Positions 10,579 through 21,438 of a stretch of DNA of 64,000 bases are shown piece after piece. Within the stretch, counting starts at the first letter, position 1. Each line of letters begins with the position of its first letter. This DNA comes from Isoperla grammatica (lineage: Eukaryota > Arthropoda > Insecta > Plecoptera > Perlodidae): the NCBI GenBank assembly GCA_945910005.1, contig OX246747.1:5452274-5516273 (forward strand), read 5' to 3'. The notes beneath the pieces were generated by a model. That model saw only the letters and a list, made by a program, of their open reading frames with translations. It was not told the origin of the DNA and did no database searches. The translations under genes were made by a program, and so were the position numbers.

Positions 10579-12168
10579 CTTTGAGTATAGATATGGGTAG
10601 AGGGAGTATGATGGCACGAAAAGCGTGTCCAACATGAAGTCACGTGATGAGTGGCAGAAAGCGCGCCGTAGCAAACCTGTGCCTGCGATAACACACTGCA
10701 CACATTGTTTAAATGCTTTATTAGGTAAGGAATTATGTTTGTATATCGAAAATAAAAGCAATGGTAAAGTCTTGTTGTGCTTTTGGATGTTCTGAACGAT
10801 TTGTTAAAGGTGGAAAAATAACTTTTCACAGGTAAGAGGAACACATGAAATGCTATATTATGTAGGCCTATATTGGTCCTAGACTATGAAAACTGACAAA
10901 TTAGAATGAATGGGTTGGCTTAACCCATCAACAGGTCTAGTCCTACCACTTCACATAATAATTAATATTATACATTTGTTGAGATTAAAATAAAATACAG
11001 CTCTTGTATAAAACTATTGAAATAAATGGTGGGAATTTGTAGGCCTACTTGATTTTACTCACTAATTTCAGCTTTTACTGATTGCCCATTTATTAATACC
11101 AAATACAAAGTTTTGTTAGATGGCGTATTTAAAACACCTTAATATACAAAACAAAAACTTTTGTATGCGTGTTTTTAGATCGCCGTGAAAAGTGCGTTGC
11201 GCGAACGTCTGTCATTCGGTAAGGGGGTGACTTTTTGAAAATGTTTGTTCATCCCCCTGTACGGGCAAGTATTCAGCATTGGGACAAAGAAAAAAAAACA
11301 TTTCGAAAGTACCAACTTGACGCAAAAAAATCAAAAGTGAAACCGTGTCGAAAAAATGGAAAAGTGCCCATAACTAAGCATCCGGGACGAAATTCAAAAA
11401 TTTGACCGGTGATTCCGGACAAATCATTAGGTCCATTAGAATGAAAAAGTCAATTCCATTCGCAAACAAAAAATGTGGAAGGAAATCTGTACTAAACGAT
11501 TTTATCGGCACGCGGTACCAAATGTACACAATTTGATTGACGAAAGTTCCGGGACGAATCCAAAAAATTTTCAAAATGTAGTTACCCAGATGGTAAGCGA
11601 CGGTAACGAAACAAAAACGAACGTCATATATCGTTTGGTTCGACGGGCAGGGCCATTTGAATGCGGCGCGTTAAAAACGTACCAAAATCGTCAAATCGAG
11701 ATTTCAAAACATTTTCGAGTTTGGGTGCCCGTAACTTTTAAACGGGACACTTTTTACGAAAAAAAGTTCATTACAAAAAGATGCCCCATTCAATTCTAAT
11801 CACACTTAGAGAGTCAAAAATTTCCCCAAAAAAACAATTACATTTTTTACAATTTTTCCCGCAATACGACAGAGCCAAATACGCACACTTTTCGACATTA
11901 AACACGTCGGGAGGACGTGAAGACGTGGACGGACGTACTCGAAAAAAATACCCACGTGTAGCCAAAAGCATGACGTTGAAAACTGTAGCGACACATGTTG
12001 AAAACAGTCACGTTCGAGGGCATGCCGAGGGTGCGGGAAAAGCTCGAGGGGCGTCGCAACTCGACGGGCGCCACTCATCACGTGACTCGCAGCTGCGAGA
12101 TGATGGACACACATGGCGCTGTAGTGGCGGCATGGCCAAGCTCACTCTACCCATATCTATACTCAAAG
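10579..12168 (+). mobile_element. P-superfamily-like DNA transposon, 1590 bp
   Basis: The ends are perfect 24-bp terminal inverted repeats (start CTTTGAGTATAGATATGG; end CCATATCTATACTCAAAG), flanked by an exact 8-bp target duplication GTCTCGCT at 10571-10578 and 12169-12176. A second, subterminal inverted pair contains CACGTGATGAGTGGC (left, about 10641) and GCCACTCATCACGTG (right, about 12069). The element holds a THAP-type first exon (next entry). P elements have 8-bp duplications, subterminal inverted repeats and an N-terminal THAP domain, so all three fit. hAT elements share the 8-bp duplication but not THAP. I found no intact transposase downstream of the THAP exon, so this is an internally deleted or decayed copy. 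Confidence 0.7.
10761..10831 (+). CDS. THAP-domain first exon inside the P-like element
   Basis: The ATG at 10761 begins MVKSCCAFGCSERFVKGGKI, followed by TFHR, and the exon stops at a perfect donor CACAG|GTAAGA. This is the N-terminal half of a THAP zinc finger (CC..GC, then FH), the DNA-binding domain of P-element transposases and THAP proteins. An intron right after the F-H motif is a usual place in this family. No matching second exon is convincing: a piece reading RREKCVARTSVI near 11185 is suggestive but out of phase. It lies about 180 bp inside the left end of the element. Confidence 0.6.
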
Positions 12169-12176
12169 GTCTCGCT

Positions 12177-12536
12177 CAAGACCGCGCGCCTCGGCTCAGT
12201 CGGCTGACAATAGTCAGTCGACGTTAGGCTCTTGAATGAGAAGGACGTGATAGGGACTCGTGAACATGCCAGATGCAATTCTGGCGGAACGTCGAGCAAT
12301 GGGTGACAGACTTCGGTCAGCACCAATATACTCACACAAGCGGCGGAATATCCTGGTAGACAACAAATCCATATATATATATAAATAAAATTATTATACT
12401 ATAAAAAGAATAACAAAGTGTAAATAAATTATCCATGGCAGCATTTGCAGACTGTTCTATTTAAAAATGTCAGTTTGTTCTACCTTCATAACGGAACCGC
12501 CAAAGCTCGTCATCATCTTCGTCTGTCTCGTCACTG
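12177..12536. other. No gene recognised
   Basis: Contains a short (TA)n run near 12372 and no supported coding frame. Confidence 0.4.
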
Positions 12537-12735
12537 TCAAGAGTCATCGCTTGCATGAAGGTTTATGATTATTGGCTCAACTCCCCGGGTATCCGTGCCC
12601 ATTTCTGTGGCCCAAGTCTCTCTTATCAGTTTTTCACAGTAGTCGACTCGTTTTGACCATTCCGCTGCCGTTATGGCCTCTGGGGCACCCTCGCAAACTC
12701 TTTTTGTGTTTTCCACTGTGTGTTCTCCGTTAAAT
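12537..12735 (-). pseudogene. C-terminal fragment of a DDE-type transposase-like protein
   Basis: The minus-strand frame reads TVENTKRVCEGAPEAITAAE, then WSKRVDYCEKLIRETW and VEPIIINLHASDDS before a stop at 12537-12539. A trailing W..xV...E.....W helix followed by (V)EPxIINL and an acidic end is a pattern I associate with C-termini of DDE transposase-like proteins of invertebrate repeats. The upstream part is lost in the TAAA microsatellite. The family is uncertain. Confidence 0.4.
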
Positions 12736-12755
12736 AAATAAATAAATAAATAAAT
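12731..12755. repeat. (TAAA)n microsatellite
   Basis: Six tandem TAAA units. Confidence 0.9.
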
Positions 12756-12964
12756 TCACATTTAGAGTCTACCCACTCAGTAATTAAACTGATTTGCAGT
12801 GGGGGACTTTAATTTAAAGCGACTAAACCAACCCTGCAGGCTTCGAACACCATCGACGAGTGAGCGATAACCAATCAAAGATCGATATTTCAAATACGAA
12901 ACATATGAATCAGTGATTGGACAGTGCGAACACCTGCGGACAAATGCTAGAACCAACAAGGCCG

Positions 12965-13165
12965 ATTCAGAACAACTTTGAATTTATTGAGTGCTTCGTT
13001 GCTAGGACGGCTCCAAAGTCACCGTTTACTTATTCCTAAGCCAAGAAGTGATGGAATTGAATCCAAATTAGAAGTTAAAAAACTTCTGCCTGAAGCGGGA
13101 TTTGAACCCGGGACCTTCTGCATTGGAAGCAGGGATGCTAACCACTGGACCAACGAGCCACCTAA
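12965..13165 (-). mobile_element. tRNA-derived SINE
   Basis: On the minus strand a tRNA-like head carries an A box TGGTCCAGTGGTTAGCA (13136-13152) and a B box GGTTCAAATCC (13098-13108), the internal RNA polymerase III promoter. The presumed acceptor-stem ends (GGTGGCTC and CTTCAGGCAG) do not pair, so this is a SINE head rather than a working tRNA gene. An unrelated body follows, ending near CACTCAATAAATTCAAAG. Confidence 0.7.
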
Positions 13166-13352
13166 ATAATGTAATTGTAGCTTTGTTTGGCAGTAGGCCC
13201 TATGTACTAACAAATTGTATAGGTCAGTGCATTTAGACTTAGGCCTAAGAACTAGTTTTAAATACATTACTCTAGCAACCACAGTGGAACTAGAGCTACA
13301 AGCATAAGTTTAAATTAAACTGAAAACGGCCATAGTAACAATAGGCTACAGC

Positions 13353-13645
13353 CCGTCTGAGCCTGGGGAAGAATATACCCAGAGTGACTCTGTTAGTCGT
13401 AAGAGGCGACGAAAGGACACCCTGTCTCCCCCCCCCCCCCCCCCCACTGTCCCACTGAATAATTCCTCTCCATCTTGGCCCTGCCCTCCCTTGTTGGACT
13501 CACGCGACCCACGCGACCTTCAATAGATCTGATTCGGATCTGGCTTTATTCTTTATCATCATCTTCATTATCACCCGCTCATTGGCTCGCTTAGCCATCG
13601 TTGCACAAATATGAGACGTTAAGCCCCATAGATCAATCAATCGAG
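13353..13645 (+). mobile_element. Modular retroposon copy with head B
   Basis: Head B (CAGAGTGACTCTGTTAGTCG, TAAGAGGCGACGAAAGG) is followed by a C run, the central module, GATTCGGATCTGGCTTTATT and the 3' module with an AATC tail. Confidence 0.8.
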
Positions 13646-14462
13646 TAATGTAAACGAGGTTCTAACCCATAGGAAGTTCCAACTCCTTTAGTATTAAAGT
13701 AATTGATGGCCCATGGTCAATGTAGAATCGGAGTTTAAGGATCTTACACGATATAAAACTAATTCACCACCTGTGGGGCAGCTTGCCGCAGTGGCACCAG
13801 TGGCGTCGTTACAACGGAATAATGAAAACACGGCCCGATATTGTAATAAGGTTTTAAAGGAATCTGGTATACGAAATCAAAAAAACTTTTATAAAGTTTG
13901 TCGGCGTTAGGCGTCTTTTTATATTTTAAGAAAATATCTAATACAGTGAGAAGTTTGTTAGTATTTCGCTGGTCCTGAACAGCCTGCTCTCTTAGAAATG
14001 TGAACATCGGATCCTCTTCGAACTTTTTTCTTTTTCATGGGATTGACCATCTTCGCGCGAAGAGGAATAGCTTCGCCCTCGCTCGACGAGTGTGGCAGGC
14101 ACCTTGTCTTCTCCAGTGCAGGCTCCACAAATGTAGACTTTGTGGATTTGACTCATAGGAGACGGAGGAGAACAGATGTGACGAAGGGCTAGGGCCATTC
14201 TTTGCGTTTAAATATATGTGTTTGTGTAAATCTGGCGTGCTGGCTCACAGGGAAGAGTTTGACGATAAAGGGGAACATGGAATGGAAGATGAAGAGGATA
14301 AAGCACTCAAAGGTATCGATACATTTTTGACTTAAAGTGGGTTTATGGTGTGTAGGGAGGATAACAACTCGTCGATCGGCACAAAATATGGCCACTTGAT
14401 GGGGGTAGGAACATTATCTTCAGTGCTGATGCCAGTTGATGGATATTTCATGATCCATAACA
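13646..14462. other. Mostly unassigned
   Basis: Several short open frames without a recognisable family. One exon-like interval is listed separately. Confidence 0.35.
14251..14312 (+). CDS. Candidate small internal exon, acidic
   Basis: An acceptor-like GTGCTGGCTCACAG precedes GGAAGAGTTTGACGATAAAG, an open frame encoding EEFDDKGEHGMEDEEDKALK, which ends at the donor-like CAAAG|GTATCG. The length (62 nt) and composition suit a real exon, but no partner exon is identified. Confidence 0.25.
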
Positions 14463-14567
14463 CCTGCAACCTTATCGTGGTGGGCAGGTTTGCGTGCTGT
14501 AAGGATCCCGAGAGCTATGCCGGCGGAAGCGTATGCTTCTGGTAGGCCCACCCTAGCCGGACTGGCT
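14463..14567 (+). mobile_element. Modular retroposon, head A only
   Basis: Head A: CTTATCGTGGTGGGCAGG, GAGAGCTATGCCGGCGGAAG and CCCTAGCCGGACTGG. It is cut at 14567, where LINE sequence begins. Confidence 0.75.
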
Positions 14568-14862
14568 ACTTACTAAGAAACGAACCGTCCCCAGTATGCG
14601 ATGTATGTAATGTTTTGACTGTAAAACACATTCTAAATGAATGTAACAAATATAATAATGAATGAAGAAAGTTTAATTTAAAACCCTCACTTAAAGACAA
14701 CTTATCAGACGAATTCAAAGTAATCAATAACATATTTTGTTTTCTGCAAGATAATCGTTTAGTACCACTTATGTAATCGAACATAGTAATCAATATTAAA
14801 ATAACATAGGCACTGATAACCTTGCTGTTTTGTGCCTTTAAAGTCAAAGAATAATAATAATA
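14568..14862 (+). mobile_element. 5'-truncated LINE: C-terminal zinc knuckle and 3' UTR
   Basis: The frame from 14568 reads PSPVCDVCNVLTVKHILNEC before a stop, the C-x2-C-x6-H-x4-C knuckle near the C-terminus of many non-LTR retrotransposon ORF2 proteins. A 3' UTR follows, ending GTGCCTTTAAAGTC and an (AAT)n tail. It inserted into, or recombined with, the retroposon head on its left. Confidence 0.65.
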
Positions 14863-14865
14863 ATC

Positions 14866-14935
14866 ATCCAATCATAGTCTCGATTAGCCAGGTTGCAAAT
14901 ATATGAGACGTTAAGCCCAAATATCTGTCAATCAC
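14866..14935 (+). mobile_element. Modular retroposon 3' tail
   Basis: AGTCTCGATTAGCCAGG and ATATGAGACGTTAAGCCC with a TCAATC end. It is probably the displaced 3' half of the copy whose head lies at 14463-14567, split by the LINE. Confidence 0.65.
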
Positions 14936-15541
14936 TTGCCCAGGGATTGCTACCTTATCGTGGTGGGCAGGTTTGTGCGCTTTGATGATTCCTGGAGCTA
15001 TACCGGCGGAAGCGTATGTTTCTGGTAGGGCCACCCTAGCCGGACAGGTCGAGGAGGTCAGACGAAATGCAGTCCACAACCTCCCCCTTCCCAGAAGCCA
15101 GAAGCCCAGAAGCCCTCCCCTAAGCCAGATTAAGGATGGGCAAAAATTTGGAGCGAATCGGTATATCGATACGGATCGATCTTTTAGGGTCCGATACAAT
15201 CAGAATCGATTCTTTCGTCTAAAGAATCGATCTCTGGCCAGCCGGGGTTGGAACTCATGGTTATCAGGCATACCGTTCTTGAGCATCACCGTCATCGCAT
15301 CCTGGCAGTTCTGGGCAAAGTACCGCGGCGATTTGATTGTGGTTGACGGCATGATGGTGGTCATACCGACCGCCGCGCCCTGGTGGTGTTACATTTTTCT
15401 TCCCCTTTCCCCTTTCCTCACGCGCCCTCCTACTTGCCTTTTTCCCCCAAAGAGCCCCCAATTCCATCTTCATAATCACCCACTCATCTTCTTGATTAGC
15501 CAAGTCTCAAAAATATAAGACTTTAAGCCCAAATATCAATC
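14936..15541 (+). mobile_element. Modular retroposon with about 270-bp internal insert
   Basis: A complete head A starts at 14936 and the usual short body ends at 15541. Positions about 15120-15390 are foreign to the family and include a perfect hairpin, ATCGATTCTTT (15205-15215) opposed by AAAGAATCGAT (15221-15231) around a 5-nt loop. Confidence 0.7.
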
Positions 15542-16121
15542 CTTAAGATGATTTTGGGAAATGCAAGGAGTACAAGATAAGCCTACAGCGATCCTACAAA
15601 AATTAATTAAGATATTCATTAACAAACAAATGCTTATAGCCTACTGCATCCTTACAGAATTTGGAAGAACTGGTCGCCTTCGTTAAAAAGTAAACACTTG
15701 TCACAAGTGATTGACTTGTACAATCAGTTCATAAAAATAAATTATAAAAACATCAAAGGAAATTAACAAATATTTTTTTCATTATAAGTACTTCTTTTAA
15801 AATACAGACAATTAACCTAGGTCTACCTCATACAAATAATAGAGATATAATTAAAAAAGTGTAAGCTCTATTCTAAGCATTTATTGTATGCTAAGTACAT
15901 CTTAGAGTAAGCCTTCTTGATTTATGAGTGACATTATATTGCTTACATATAATATTGATGAAAGCAAGTGATGGGTTGAGCAATCTTTGTTTTGAATCGA
16001 TGTATTCTACTTTTTTCTTGTACAGTATCTAAGAAACCTATTGGTGATATGATGTTATGTTGGTGGATTGGTATTTGGTGACGTGATAATCTTATTGAGG
16101 GTTAATGTTCTATTACTGAGA
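15542..16121. other. AT-rich non-coding sequence
   Basis: Nothing recognisable. Confidence 0.4.
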
Positions 16122-16495
16122 TTGATGGATTAATGGGGCTTAACGTCTCATATTTTCGCAACTATGGCCAATCGAGACGATGAGCGGGTGATAATGAAGA
16201 TGAGAAAGATGATGATGAAGAATAAAGCCACATCCGAATCAAATCCATTGTACGTCGCGTGGGTCGTCATACGGGAGTCCAGCAAGGGTGGGCTGGGCCA
16301 TGTGGGAGGAGAAATCTTCAGAGGGGCAGTGGGGGGTGGGGGGGGGAGGGGCAGGGTCTCCTTTTGTCGCCTCTTACGACTAGCAGAGTCACTCTGGGCC
16401 TATTCTACCCCGGGCCGAGACGGGTCTCCTTTTGTCGCCTCTTACGACTAGCAGAGTCACTCTGGGCCTATTCTTCCCCGGGCCCAGACGGGTTA
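16122..16495 (-). mobile_element. Modular retroposon, reverse orientation, head B doubled
   Basis: It reads from the tail (16122) toward the head. Head B occurs twice in tandem (16364-16428 and 16429-16495), each with TTTTGTCGCCTCTTACGACT and CAGAGTCACTCTGGGCC. Confidence 0.8.
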
Positions 16496-16599
16496 CTGAG
16501 CATAACACTCCCAAACTAAGGTAATAACAAAAAACAACAATTCAATAGAATGTAAATAGTAATACGATGCAATAATTAAATGTAAGTTATAACCCATCA

Positions 16600-16907
16600 A
16601 CCTGCCCAGGGACTGCTACCTTATCGTGGTGGACAGGTTTGCGTGGTTTGTTGATCCCGAGAGCTATGCCGGCGGAAGCGTATGTTTCTGGTAGGGCCAC
16701 CCTAGCCGGACAGGTCGAGGAGGTCAGACGAAATGCAGTCCACAACCTCCCCCTTCCCTTTTCCTCCCCCTTCGCATTTTCCACCGCGCCCTCCTACTTG
16801 CCCCATTCCTCCAAACAGACCCCTTTTTCATCTTCATCTATCACCCACTCATTGTCTCGATTAGCGTTGTTGCAAAAATACGAGACGTTTAGCCCAAAAA
16901 TCAATCA
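16600..16907 (+). mobile_element. Complete short-subtype modular retroposon
   Basis: Head A starting CCTGCCCAGGGACTGCTACC, short body, and 3' module ending CGAGACGTTTAGCCC and a TCAATCA tail. Confidence 0.8.
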
Positions 16908-18200
16908 TTATAACCCATCAAATAAATATTCTAGCCTAATGAAAAATGTTTTAGTGGAATATAATAAAGGAAATTTCCAAAATACTGTTGAAAATGAAAA
17001 CACGCAATATGCTATAATTCGAACTTTACATTTACAACACAAACATTACATTTTACATTTACAAATTTCTTTTTACATTTACATTTTAAGTTGGGCCTAC
17101 AATTACATGCAATAAAATAAATAATTATGCGGATATAGATTATAATTAATATCTTACATAATATGTTATATTAAACAACATGTTATATATTTCTCACTCA
17201 ACGGTTCCATGTGTAGTCATCAAACCACTCAAACGAAACTCAAATTGGTACCTTGCGTTTCATACAAAGTATCTTAGTCAAATATGTGCCTCAATATTGT
17301 TCTTCTGCACAATGCAGTGTCACGTTGCTCCGTATGGTAGTTACTTATCGAGTACTAAGCAGCGGCCAGAGAGAAGACTATCATGGCATCCTTGATATCT
17401 ATCAAAGCTTTTGGCCTAAGAGCCTTCTCGCTCGAGGACAACAAAAAAACGTTTGGAATTGGGATTTAGGGAACAAAACAAAACTTTCCTACCTCTCCGG
17501 TCAGTAAGAAAGTTATTCGGTAGCTGGTGTAGTGAAGTTGAAACTATTTTTAGTTTTAATTGTAACTTAGTTGTTGCTATTCATTTCACCATGGTAGTCA
17601 CCAGTGTTACTACCAGAAGCAAAGAGTAAGCTGCATTCAGTGACAAAACCACCCCCTCAACGTAAGCAACACAATAAATCTCCTTCCATTATTCATGTCA
17701 CCTTGCTTTGCACTTCTCGTATCTTTATCTTTCCATGTCTTCCTCAACGTACCCCTCTGGAAAATCCAAGTTTTGTCTACAATATTTGGCTGCAGAGGAT
17801 TAACACCATAGGACTTGCAAGTGCATTTAATGTAACAAAATAAAGCAGACACACAGGTTTACCAATTTCTTTTCATGTCGATACGTAATGATAAGCCATG
17901 ACGTATATAACTCATATACTTTCTTACAAATTGATCCTCTGCAGCGCAATATTGGAACTTTCCATTAATAATCTTCGGTTATCCGTGTTCCCCCACTTGA
18001 AACCTATAACAACAACAAAGTGTAGCTAGAAGGCTCGGAAATGGAAATAAACACTTCATTAGTGTGGCAGAAATTTAAAGCAACTACTTCAAAACATAAC
18101 TTTACTATAAAGGCTTGCAGCCTACAACTATTATTATTAAAGAATACGTTTAATATAGTTTAAATAAGTTTTTCGCAGACACAATTTTTAAACATAATTT
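16908..18200. other. No gene recognised
   Basis: AT-rich sequence. Open frames at about 17180-17510 and 17604-17850 have no recognisable features. Confidence 0.4.
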
Positions 18201-18511
18201 CCTGTCCAGGGACTGCTACCTTATCGCGGTGGGCAGGTTTGCGTGCTTTGTTGATCCCGAGAGCTATGCCGGCGGAAGCGTATGCTTATGGTAGGGCCAC
18301 CCTAGCCGGACTGGTCGAGGAGGAGAAGTCAGACGAAGTGCAGTCCACAGCCCTAGCCCCTTTCCTCCACCTTCCCCTTTCCACCCCGCCCTCCTATTGG
18401 CCCCTTTCCTCCAAACAGCCCCCTATTTCATCTTCATATATCACCCACTCATTGTCTCGATTAGCCTCGTTGCAAAAATATGAGACGTTAAGCCCAAATA
18501 ATCTAATCTAA
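18201..18511 (+). mobile_element. Complete short-subtype modular retroposon
   Basis: Head A (CAGGGACTGCTACCTTATCG) through to ATGAGACGTTAAGCCC with a TAATC-type tail. Confidence 0.8.
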
Positions 18512-18597
18512 ACATAATTTACTACACATATTAATATTATGTACTTGCAAGTTGATGTTAGTAAGAAGTCCCATAACCTCGCCACGGTCTCAACTAT

Positions 18598-18702
18598 CTA
18601 TGACCCGTCTCGGCCCGGGGTAGAATGGGCCCAGAGTAACTCTGCTAGCCGTAAGAGGCGACGAAAGGAGACCCTGTCCCTTTCCCCCCCACTGTCCCAT
18701 TG
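18598..18702 (+). mobile_element. Modular retroposon, head B fragment
   Basis: CCCGTCTCGGCCCGGGGTAG through GAAAGGAGACCCTGTCCC to CACTGTCCCATTGAAAC, where it is cut by the start of the 135-bp satellite. Confidence 0.75.
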
Positions 18703-18705
18703 AAA

Positions 18706-19320
18706 CACAAGTTACTCATACTTTTTGGGTGCAATATATTTAGGTGAATTTTATATGTCTGTGTAACCAATCGGCTACTCTATTAAAAATGTCTCATTAC
18801 GTGTAACCATGTTAATTATCACAAGTATCCTCGTGTAGCGCACAAGTTACTCGTACTTTCTGGTTGCAATATATTTAAGTGAATTTGATATGTCTGTGTA
18901 ACCAATCGGCTACTCTATTAAAAATGTCTCATTACGTGTAACCATGTTAATTATCACTAGTATCCTCGTGTAGCACACAAGTTAGTCGTACTTTCTGGTT
19001 GCAATATATTTAAGTGAATTTGATATGTCTGTGTAACCAATCGGCTACTCTATTAAAAATGTCTCATTACGTGTAACCATTTAATTTATCACTAGTATCC
19101 TCGTGTAGCGAACAAGTTACTCGTATTTTCGGGGGAAAATATAATTTGGGGATTTTGAGATTGCTCTCGGTGAATCTACCATGTACGTGTCACCTGTCGG
19201 CTACTTCACTCCAAATGTCTCATCTTCACTCGGATCTTCCGAACATACTACCTATAATACTTTATGAAGCCATTCAATTAATCCTCGTGTAGTGAACATG
19301 TTACTCTAACTAAAACTATT
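18706..19320 (+). repeat. 135-bp tandem satellite, about 4 copies
   Basis: CACAAGTTACTCGTAC-type unit starts fall at 18706, 18841, 18976 and 19111, exactly 135 bp apart. The first three are near identical. The fourth is diverged and lengthened, ending before GAACATGTTACTC at about 19302. Confidence 0.9.
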
Positions 19321-19419
19321 AAAATATAACAAAAATCAAATAAAGTTAGTGCATAAATGAATACGTACTTTTATTAATCATAGTTCTGATTTTTAGACTT
19401 ATTACTATAACTATTGTTG

Positions 19420-19524
<105 letters not shown>

Positions 19525-19627
19525 TCAAAATGTGCATACTCATTTAGATAAGTGAAACTGTAAATGGTTACGAATACAAATAGTTATTATTGTAAGAATT
19601 ATTTCTTACACAATTCTTTATATAAAT

Positions 19628-20008
19628 CCTGCCCAGGGACTGCCACCTTATCGTGGTGGGCAGGTTTGCGTGCTTTGTTGATCCCGAGAGCTATGCCGGC
19701 GGAAGCGTATGCTTCTGGTAGGGCCACAAGCCGGACTGGTCGAGGAGAAGTCAGACGAAGTGCAGTCCACACCCCAATCCCCTTTCCCCCCCACTGTCCC
19801 ATTGAATATTTCTCCTCCCACTTGGCCCTGCCCTCCCTTGCTGGACTCCCGTATGACAACTCACGCGACGTACAATGGATCTGATTCGGATGTGGCTTTA
19901 TTCTTCATCATCATCTTTCTCATCTTCATAATCACCCGCTCATCGTCTCGATTAGCCATCGTTGCATAAATATGAGACGTAAAGCCCCATAAATCAATCA
20001 ATCAATCT
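19628..20008 (+). mobile_element. Near-complete long-subtype modular retroposon
   Basis: The clearest full copy. Head A starts CCTGCCCAGGGACTGCCACC; then come a linker (AAGTCAGACGAAGTGCAGTC), the central module (TTGGCCCTGCCCTCCCTTGC), a T-rich ATCATC stretch, and the 3' module with a (AATC)n tail. It is 381 bp with no coding capacity and ends in a tetranucleotide repeat, as expected of a SINE-like element mobilised by a LINE such as RTE. The head ends CCTGCCC and GGGCAGG can pair. Confidence 0.85.
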
Positions 20009-20099
20009 TTATATAAATAAATATATATATATATATGTTTGTATATTATTTAAAATGTTTTTATAATTATGTATATTTTCCCACAACATGCAACGCTAG

Positions 20100-20515
20100 G
20101 GTTACATTTGTTTAAAATTTTCCATTTGGTCACGTAACCCACCGGGTACGTGGGTATCGTAGCTACCAGCAAAACCAAAAACGTTGACCTTCGATAAAGA
20201 ACCATAATTTGTGAGGGTATACGTCAGACTGGGACGTGGACAAGTATAGAGTCATGCTAGGCCTAGGTTATACATCGTTTTTTCCCGCATTACCCTAAGA
20301 TATAACAAGATAAAAATTATAAGTATCATGTAACCCGTTGGTTACAATTTTTCTTAAATTTTCCATTTGGTCACGTAACCCACCGGTTACGTGGGTATCG
20401 TAGCTACCAACCAAACCAAAAACGTCGACCTTCGATAAATAACCATTTTTTGTGAGGGTAAACGTCACACTGGGACGTGGATAAGTATAGTGTCATGCTA
20501 GGCCTTGTTTATAAA
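20100..20515 (+). repeat. Direct duplication, period about 240 bp
   Basis: TTTTCCATTTGGTCACGTAA through ACGTGGGTATCGTAGCTACC and GAGTCATGCTAGGCCT occurs twice. The second copy keeps a perfect hairpin, CACGTAACC and GGTTACGTG around CACC (20372-20393). Confidence 0.8.
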
Positions 20516-21182
20516 TCGTTGATGTAGTTTAGATGTAATTTATTTTTGGAGTGTAATATATTAAATAATAGGCCTGTAAAATAAAAACAATGGCACCTTT
20601 TTTAATTTCGTTAAGTAATAAAAACATACGAAATCATAACGTTCGTCATCCTTAACCTACAAATCCCTGCATAGCCTAGGCCTAGGCCTAGGCCTAGCAG
20701 CAACTAAAAGTGCATATTTAAACTGATTTAAAACATAATTACGTATTACTTGAAGCATGCACCTTACATAATTGGAAAGATACAATAACCGGTAACATAA
20801 AAATTAGTGATTTTTGTTGAAATTTTATTTATTACCTAATCCAAAATGGAGAAAGATAGCTCCATTCATCTTGGCCTAGCCGTAGCACCTAGACAGTTTC
20901 GCACCACAGTAACACCCTTAGAACGTGTGTGTGTAAGTAATTATTACAAATTTTGTAGCTTGTTCAACCTTGGTTCGAATACGTCATTATTTTGTGTTCA
21001 TTTATAGGCCTACATGAGAGGCTAAGCCCTAGGCTGAGCCTAGGCCATGGCCTAGGCTATGTCTGAGAAGTCAACGTTTCAACAAAGTTGTCTACTTAAA
21101 TGCACAATTATAAAAGTTTTTTACCTTGTGCACATATTAAAGTTATCTTCGCTTTGTATATGAAACAAAAGTCATTTCTGCA
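20516..21182. other. No gene recognised
   Basis: Contains runs of CCTAGG/TAGGCC words (20672-20697 and 21005-21060), which are common across the window. Confidence 0.4.
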
Positions 21183-21236
21183 ATGTACTGTGTAGTAATT
21201 TCTGCAATGTGTTCACATGGATCACGTTCAGTAATA

Positions 21237-21434
21237 ATGTCGGAAAGACAAAAGACAAACGACAAAAATGTTACCGTTACCATGGAAACAGATACCAAAT
21301 TTCAAACACTTCTCACCGCCACCAGTATTTTGCGGGGCAACAAACATACGTTTGTTATTAGCCTAAATATTATTGTAATTGTATTGTGTATTATTGTAAT
21401 ATTGTTCATGTTTGGAATGATGGTGCGCAAATAA
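21237..21434 (+). CDS. Candidate small tail-anchored membrane protein
   Basis: The frame gives 65 residues: a hydrophilic N-terminus starting MSERQKTNDKNVTVTMETDT, then one strongly hydrophobic segment (about residues 40-61, rich in I, V, L) and a short basic end MVRK. This layout suits a tail-anchored protein. ATG 21237 is preferred because it follows TCAGTAATA, which could be an acceptor. The frame extends upstream to 21183 without other support. The stop TAA (21432-21434) lies inside an AATAAA poly(A) signal (21430-21435), giving almost no 3' UTR. The LINE 3' tail begins 5 bp later. No family recognised. Confidence 0.35.
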   Translation: MSERQKTNDKNVTVTMETDTKFQTLLTATSILRGNKHTFVISLNIIVIVLCIIVILFMFGMMVRK

Positions 21435-21438
21435 AAGA

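Noticed and set aside
13085..13165. Functional tRNA gene on the minus strand
   Set aside because: A and B boxes are present, but the presumed acceptor stem does not pair and a SINE-like body follows, so it is called a SINE.
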